Shown: piece by piece, positions 59,345 through 64,000 of the stretch
Position numbering within the stretch: position 1 is the first letter of the stretch
Layout of the letters: each line of letters opens with the position of its first letter
Assembly (NCBI GenBank): GCA_025617745.1
Contig: CM046870.1
Location: forward strand, 28,849,927 to 28,913,926
DNA from: Heliocidaris erythrogramma
Lineage: Eukaryota; Echinodermata; Echinoidea; Camarodonta; Echinometridae
Direction of reading: 5' to 3'
Length of the DNA stretch: 64,000 nucleotides
Notes under the pieces: generated by a model
Told to the model about the DNA's origin: nothing
The model's input: the letters and a program-made list of their open reading frames with translations, nothing else
The model's database searches: none
Made by a program: the position numbers and the translations under genes

Positions 59345-62300
59345 ATGGCATTTGGAGGCGCAGATATCAAGGGACTTTGTCAGTTTGATCCGACCGGAGA
59401 CGCCAGTGTTGTAAGTGAAAGATGGCAGCGCTGGTATGAAGAGTTTGACGCTTACGCGGATAGCCTCGGTCTGTTTGTCGACGGAGCAGACCGGGCGCAG
59501 CTGACTCGACGGAGAGCCTTGCTGATGTACTCGGCTGGGCCGGCTGTGCGGGAAGTTTTCAAGACCCTTCAGGTTACTGGCGCCAAGTCAGATTATGAAA
59601 AGGCTGTGAACGCTTTGGAGAGGCACTTTGTGGTGCAGTCGAATTCAACCTTTCAACGCCATGTTTTTAGGCAGATTACCCAGCAGTCAGATGAGACTAT
59701 TTCGCAGATGGTTACACGGCTGAAGAAAGCAGCGGAAGGCTGTGCCTTCGGAGGTGATTTGGAGAATCAGATCCGTGATCAGGTCGTTCAAGGGTTGCGG
59801 TCACCTGGACTGCGAAGGAAGCTTTTGGAAAAGGGTGCTGCACTCACCCTGATGGAAACCCTGGCGACAGCAGCATCATTTGAGGCCGTGGAGGCCATGG
59901 ACTCTCAGTTCAGAAAGCTTAATTCATCATCATCGATGGACAGGTCTAGCTCCCAGGTCCATAAGGTCAGTACCGATACCCGTGGTCGTGAATGTTTTAA
60001 CTGTGGTCGAACTGGACATGGTTATAAGGATTCTGCATGTCCAGCCAAGGGACAGTTTTGCCGCAAATGTGGGAAAAAGGGACACTTTGCCACAAAGTGC
60101 AGGTCCGCGTCCAAGCCAACGGAAGGTTTGGGGAAGAAGGTACAGAAAGGTGGACCAAAGCCAAAGGGGAAGGGGAGGAAACATGTGAGGCAGGTTGAAC
60201 ATGAAGAGAGTGACAGTGCCGGTGCCCCAGAGTACGCTTTTTCCATTAATGGGAAGAAGAATGCTAGATGTGAGATTGAGATTGGAGGTGTGCCGGTGGA
60301 TATAATCGTTGATTCTGGAAGTGATACTAACATTATCGACAAGAGGCTGTGGGAGGAGATGAAGGAAAGGAGAATTGTATGCTCATCTAGGAAATGCGGA
60401 AAGAAGATTTATCCGTATACATCCAAAACTCCTCTTGAGACGATTGGAACCTTTACGGCTGACGTCACGGCAGCAGGGAAGTCGATAGTGGCTGAGTTTG
60501 TTGTCATCAAAGAACGGGGAGAGCCGTTGCTAAGTAGAGAGACGGCAGAGGAGTTGGGCATACTGCACATTGGCCCTGTAAGCGACCAGGTCCATGCTGT
60601 AAGGGACAATTACAGGGACATGAAGGATGAATTCTCTTCGGTATTTAGTGGCTTTGGCAAATTGAAGGGAAGATCCGTTAAACTGAACGTTAATGAGCAA
60701 GTCATGCCCAAAGCTCAGCCAGTTCGGAGGACCCCCTTTGGACTCCGGAAAAAGGTCGAAAGGAAGATTGACGAACTAATTCAGCTGGACATTATTGAAC
60801 CAGTGGAAGGACCTACTCTATGGGTGAGTCCTGTAGTTATAGTCCCTAAAGCAAATGGAGAGATCAGATTGTGTGTGGATATGAGGGAAGCTAACCAGGC
60901 AGTTGTCCGTGAGAGACATCCTATCCCGACGATAGATGACATACTCCATGAATTATCGGCTAGTAGAGTTTTCTCGAGGCTCGATTTAAAGTGGGGCTTC
61001 CACCAGCTCGAGTTAGAACCAGAGTCCAGGAAGATAACAACATTCGTCACACACTGTGGACTCTACAGATACAAGAGATTGTTATTTGGAGTGAATGCTG
61101 CACCAGAGATATATCAGCATGAGATCCACAAGGTGATACAAGGGATACCAGGGACAGCAAATATCTCGGATGACATCATTGTTCATGGAGCCACTCGTGA
61201 AGAGCATGATGAGAGACTAAGACAGACATTGACTCGTCTTAGAGATGCAGGACTGACAGTCAATCCTGATAAGTGTCTGTTGGGTGTCACAGAGATGGTG
61301 TTCATGGGACACAAGCTCACAAGCAAAGGCATGAATCCAGCAGACAAGAAGATTGAAGCTGTAGCACAAGTCCGAGAACCAGCGAGTGCTACAGAAGTCA
61401 GGAGCTTCTTAGGTTTGGTGAACTTTTGTGGAAGATTTATACCAGACCTAGCTACCATTGCAGAGCCACTCCGCAGGCTGACCAGAAAAAATGCCCATTT
61501 CATTTTTGGTCCAGAACAGAAGAAGGCATTCCAGACATTGAAGGAACGGTTGATGGGTGCCCACACATTGGGGTACTTTGATCCTAGTGCACCTACCCAA
61601 GTGGTTGCCGATGCTAGTCCAGTGGGTTTAGGGGCAGTCCTCATTCAGAAGCAGGGAGACAAGTCATGTGTGATCGCGTATGCCAGCAAGGCGCTGACTG
61701 ATGTTGAAAGACGCTATTCACAGACAGAGAAGGAGGCATTGGGGCTCGTCTGGGCGTGTGAACACTTCCATGCATATCTCTATGGTATAGAATTTGAACT
61801 TTTAACCGATCACAGACCTCTAGAGACAATCTATGGACCGAGGTCTAAGCCCTGCGCACGAATCGAGAGATGGGTCCTAAGATTGCAGCAGTATCAATAT
61901 AGGGTCAAGTACATACCTGGACGAAGCAACATTGCTGACTCGCTTTCACGGTTGCTCAAGATGGAGGGATCTTCATTGTCAACACTGAGTGGTGAAGCTG
62001 AGACGTATGTGCGTTTTGTTGCTGTCAACGCTACGCCAAGGGCTGTGATGACTCGAGAGATCGAAGAAGAGTCAGATGCTGATCCAGATCTCCAGGATGT
62101 TAGAGAGAGGATCAAGACTGGAGACTGGGGGAAAAGCAAAACGACATATGCAGCAATACGGGATGAACTGTGCATCATTGGGAAATGTGTGCTGAGGGGT
62201 AACAGGATTGTTATTCCAGAGAAGCTGAGGCCGAGGATGGTAGCCTTAGCCCATGAGGGACATCTAGGTTGTGTGGGGACCAAACAAAATCTCCGCACGA

Positions 62301-63436
62301 AAGTCTGGTGGCCAGGAATGGAGAGGGACGTTGAACGCTATATCAGATCCTGCCACGGCTGTCAGATTACCAGCAGGCCTGATCCGCCTGAGCCTGTTAG
62401 AAGCACGCAGTTGCCTACAAGCCCATGGGAAGACGTAGCGATAGACTTTCTTGGACCACTTCCAAGTGGTGAGTCCTTGCTGATTGTTGTGGACTATTAC
62501 AGCAGATATTATGAGTATGTGATAATGAGGTCAACTACGGCAGAGAAAACTGTAGCTGCATTGACTGAGATCTTTGCAAGGCATGGTCTACCCTCAACAC
62601 TGTACTCGGATAATGGGCCACAGTTTGTGTCAGAGACGTTTGCAGACTTCATGAAGATCACTGGTATTCACCACCACAGAGTGACACCAAAATGGCCTCA
62701 AGCCAACGGAGAGGTCGAACGCCAGAATCAGTCGTTGGAGAAAAGGATGCGCATAGCCAGCGCAGAAGGCAAAGACTGGAAGCAAGCCTTACTAACATAT
62801 GTTGCCGCCTACAGAGCAACTCCCCACTGCACTACGGGGAAAAGTCCGGCGGAACTCTTGTTCGGACGTAAAATTCGCACAAAGATTCCTGTCGTTAGCG
62901 AGATGGTTACTGACCATGATCTGGAAGTAAGAGATCTGGATGCTGAACGGAAGGGAGCAGCCAAGTACTACGCAGATGCCAGGAGGAATGCCAAGCCATC
63001 AGACGTTATGCCAGGTGATGAAGTTCTGGTCAGACGAGATGCCCGGAACAAGATGGACACACCATTCCTTCCCACTCCCTACACGGTGTTGTCGAGAAAA
63101 GGTAGTCAGGTGACAGTCCAGTCACCTGATGGTGTTGTGTATGTAAGGAACGCTTCGCAGGTGAAGAGGTATCTTCGACATGAGCCAGCAGCGCCAGAGG
63201 CAGTTGTCGACGACGTCGAGCCTGGGGGACTGGGCAATCGATCAGATGTTCATCCAGATGATACTGGAGCAGAGCAACGAGCTTCAGGTTCCTCGCAGGA
63301 GTCTCAACACGCTGTGCCGGGAGAACTGGACAACGGTGAGATGGTCAACAATTCAGGGGAGCCGACTTCCTCTGGAGGAAGACCACACCGCCATTGTAGA
63401 CCACCGAAGCGATATGACGATTTTCACCGTTATTAA
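59345..63436 (+). CDS. Ty3/gypsy Gag-Pol polyprotein, 1,363 codons, intact
   Basis: Gag occupies roughly residues 1-290, with two zinc knuckles near 217 (CFNCGRTGHGYKDSAC) and 239 (CRKCGKKGHFATKC). The aspartic protease has IVDSGSDTNIID near 321. The RT has SPVVIVPKANGEIRLCVDMR, LDLKWGFHQLELE (about 546) and NISDDIIVHG (about 605), where the usual YxDD is ISDD; from memory this variant is common in this lineage. RNase H starts VVADASPVGLGAVL (about 755) and includes LLTDHRPLE. The integrase has the HHCC finger (HEGHLGC to CHGC, about 969-1002) and D, D, E in AIDFLG, YSDNGPQF and NGEVERQ with D-x35-E spacing. The ATG at 59345 follows the PBS by 40 nt. Gag and Pol share one frame with no shift or stop. 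Confidence 0.95.
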   Translation: MAFGGADIKGLCQFDPTGDASVVSERWQRWYEEFDAYADSLGLFVDGADRAQLTRRRALLMYSAGPAVREVFKTLQVTGAKSDYEKAVNALERHFVVQSNSTFQRHVFRQITQQSDETISQMVTRLKKAAEGCAFGGDLENQIRDQVVQGLRSPGLRRKLLEKGAALTLMETLATAASFEAVEAMDSQFRKLNSSSSMDRSSSQVHKVSTDTRGRECFNCGRTGHGYKDSACPAKGQFCRKCGKKGHFATKCRSASKPTEGLGKKVQKGGPKPKGKGRKHVRQVEHEESDSAGAPEYAFSINGKKNARCEIEIGGVPVDIIVDSGSDTNIIDKRLWEEMKERRIVCSSRKCGKKIYPYTSKTPLETIGTFTADVTAAGKSIVAEFVVIKERGEPLLSRETAEELGILHIGPVSDQVHAVRDNYRDMKDEFSSVFSGFGKLKGRSVKLNVNEQVMPKAQPVRRTPFGLRKKVERKIDELIQLDIIEPVEGPTLWVSPVVIVPKANGEIRLCVDMREANQAVVRERHPIPTIDDILHELSASRVFSRLDLKWGFHQLELEPESRKITTFVTHCGLYRYKRLLFGVNAAPEIYQHEIHKVIQGIPGTANISDDIIVHGATREEHDERLRQTLTRLRDAGLTVNPDKCLLGVTEMVFMGHKLTSKGMNPADKKIEAVAQVREPASATEVRSFLGLVNFCGRFIPDLATIAEPLRRLTRKNAHFIFGPEQKKAFQTLKERLMGAHTLGYFDPSAPTQVVADASPVGLGAVLIQKQGDKSCVIAYASKALTDVERRYSQTEKEALGLVWACEHFHAYLYGIEFELLTDHRPLETIYGPRSKPCARIERWVLRLQQYQYRVKYIPGRSNIADSLSRLLKMEGSSLSTLSGEAETYVRFVAVNATPRAVMTREIEEESDADPDLQDVRERIKTGDWGKSKTTYAAIRDELCIIGKCVLRGNRIVIPEKLRPRMVALAHEGHLGCVGTKQNLRTKVWWPGMERDVERYIRSCHGCQITSRPDPPEPVRSTQLPTSPWEDVAIDFLGPLPSGESLLIVVDYYSRYYEYVIMRSTTAEKTVAALTEIFARHGLPSTLYSDNGPQFVSETFADFMKITGIHHHRVTPKWPQANGEVERQNQSLEKRMRIASAEGKDWKQALLTYVAAYRATPHCTTGKSPAELLFGRKIRTKIPVVSEMVTDHDLEVRDLDAERKGAAKYYADARRNAKPSDVMPGDEVLVRRDARNKMDTPFLPTPYTVLSRKGSQVTVQSPDGVVYVRNASQVKRYLRHEPAAPEAVVDDVEPGGLGNRSDVHPDDTGAEQRASGSSQESQHAVPGELDNGEMVNNSGEPTSSGGRPHRHCRPPKRYDDFHRY

Positions 63437-64000
63437 TTGGAGGAAATCTTTTACTTTGGATCGTCTAATATGGAGCATGTGATTTCTATGTGATATTTGA
63501 AAGTGCATTGATAATCATCAGGATACCATATTTGGAATCGTCCATAATCAGGAAATGTCAGTGAATGTAAAATTTATTGATCACTATGGAGCCCATTATT
63601 TTGTAAAAAAAAAAAAAAAAAAAATGCTTGAAAGTTGTGAAGTGAAAATACCCGAAATTGGATCGCGGTGAAACGTGATGATGTTACATGTGGAAACACA
63701 TTCGCTTATAATACCAAGTGAAACACCAATGATCGCAGATTCCTTTTTGCACATTATGATTCATCACTAGCTGAAAGCGGATCACTCTGGAGATCAGTTT
63801 CATTTCTAAGTTTCATTGCCAAGCGGATGTGCCCGGTTTGAAAAAAATTTAGTTTCCATGCTTTAATTCTCTGAGAGAGAGATACGCCTTTATTTTTGGA
63901 GCCACATGCATCAATTCATATTTATGTGAAATCATTTATGGAGCAAATCACACAGTGGAGGATCTACATCATTGGAAAAGTTGTGAAACATATCTAGTGT
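63437..64000 (+). other. Ty3/gypsy 3' untranslated region, element continues
   Basis: It holds a poly-A run near 63605-63624 and no open frame. GATTATTTTGT-type AT-rich sequence dominates. I see neither a clear polypurine tract nor the 3' LTR before the window ends. Confidence 0.5.

Larger units (their letters stand above)
59088..64000 (+). mobile_element. Ty3/gypsy LTR retrotransposon (Mag/SURL-like), 3' end outside the window
   Basis: It has a 5' LTR (59088-59280), a primer-binding-like site and an uninterrupted gag-pol frame. Polymerase order is protease, RT, RNase H, integrase, the Ty3/gypsy order. There is no chromodomain or envelope-like frame. No sequence starting TGTAGT with LTR similarity occurs before 64000, so the 3' LTR should lie to the right. 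The intact frame suggests a young copy. Confidence 0.92.

Overview
This window is eukaryotic nuclear DNA from a metazoan, most likely a marine invertebrate deuterostome and possibly a sea-urchin-like echinoderm. The reasons are a 25-exon spliceosomal gene with GT-AG introns, a DIRS retrotransposon, a Mag/SURL-like Ty3/gypsy element, tRNA-derived SINEs, many fold-back MITEs, and frequent TACATGTA-rich simple sequence. The species is inference; no marker sequence fixes it.

Layout. Positions 1-22,500 are AT-rich DNA full of short inverted-repeat transposons. Two minus-strand exons (18847-18920 and 6782-6967) join in phase and may be part of a CATIP-like cilia/actin gene. The roughly 12 kb intron between them holds a DIRS element (7472-13557) with its complete terminal architecture but frameshifted genes. 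A tRNA-Thr(AGU) gene lies at 22549-22622. From 22.6 to 27.4 kb there are only repeats.

From 27,774 to 52,697 on the minus strand runs a complete gene for EFTUD2 (Snu114, U5-116K), the GTPase of the U5 snRNP. I could place all 25 coding exons; they sum to 975 codons, and every junction keeps phase. A probable 5' UTR exon lies near 56,818. Its introns hold a 5'-truncated LINE, pogo-like MITEs with TA duplications, fold-back elements, microsatellites and a GACGGAC-type repeat. Three coding exons (8, 13 and 19) have partial copies of their 3' ends in the intron just downstream in transcription order. The exon 8 end with its splice donor is amplified seven times as a minisatellite.

The first intron (53.5-56.4 kb) holds an array of CpG-rich, GCGATCGC-containing units with a large palindrome. 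These units carry a conserved reading frame and an in-phase 94-nt intron-like segment. Beyond the gene are a GGTCCGATAG minisatellite (57.8-58.1 kb) and a Ty3/gypsy element with a 5' LTR and one uninterrupted 1,363-codon gag-pol frame (59345-63436); its 3' LTR lies beyond the window.

The strongest candidates for something undescribed are the amplified exon-end/splice-donor repeats in EFTUD2, the conserved-core MITEs with exchanged arms, and the CpG-rich array. All coordinates were read by eye from the sequence; no alignments or searches were run.
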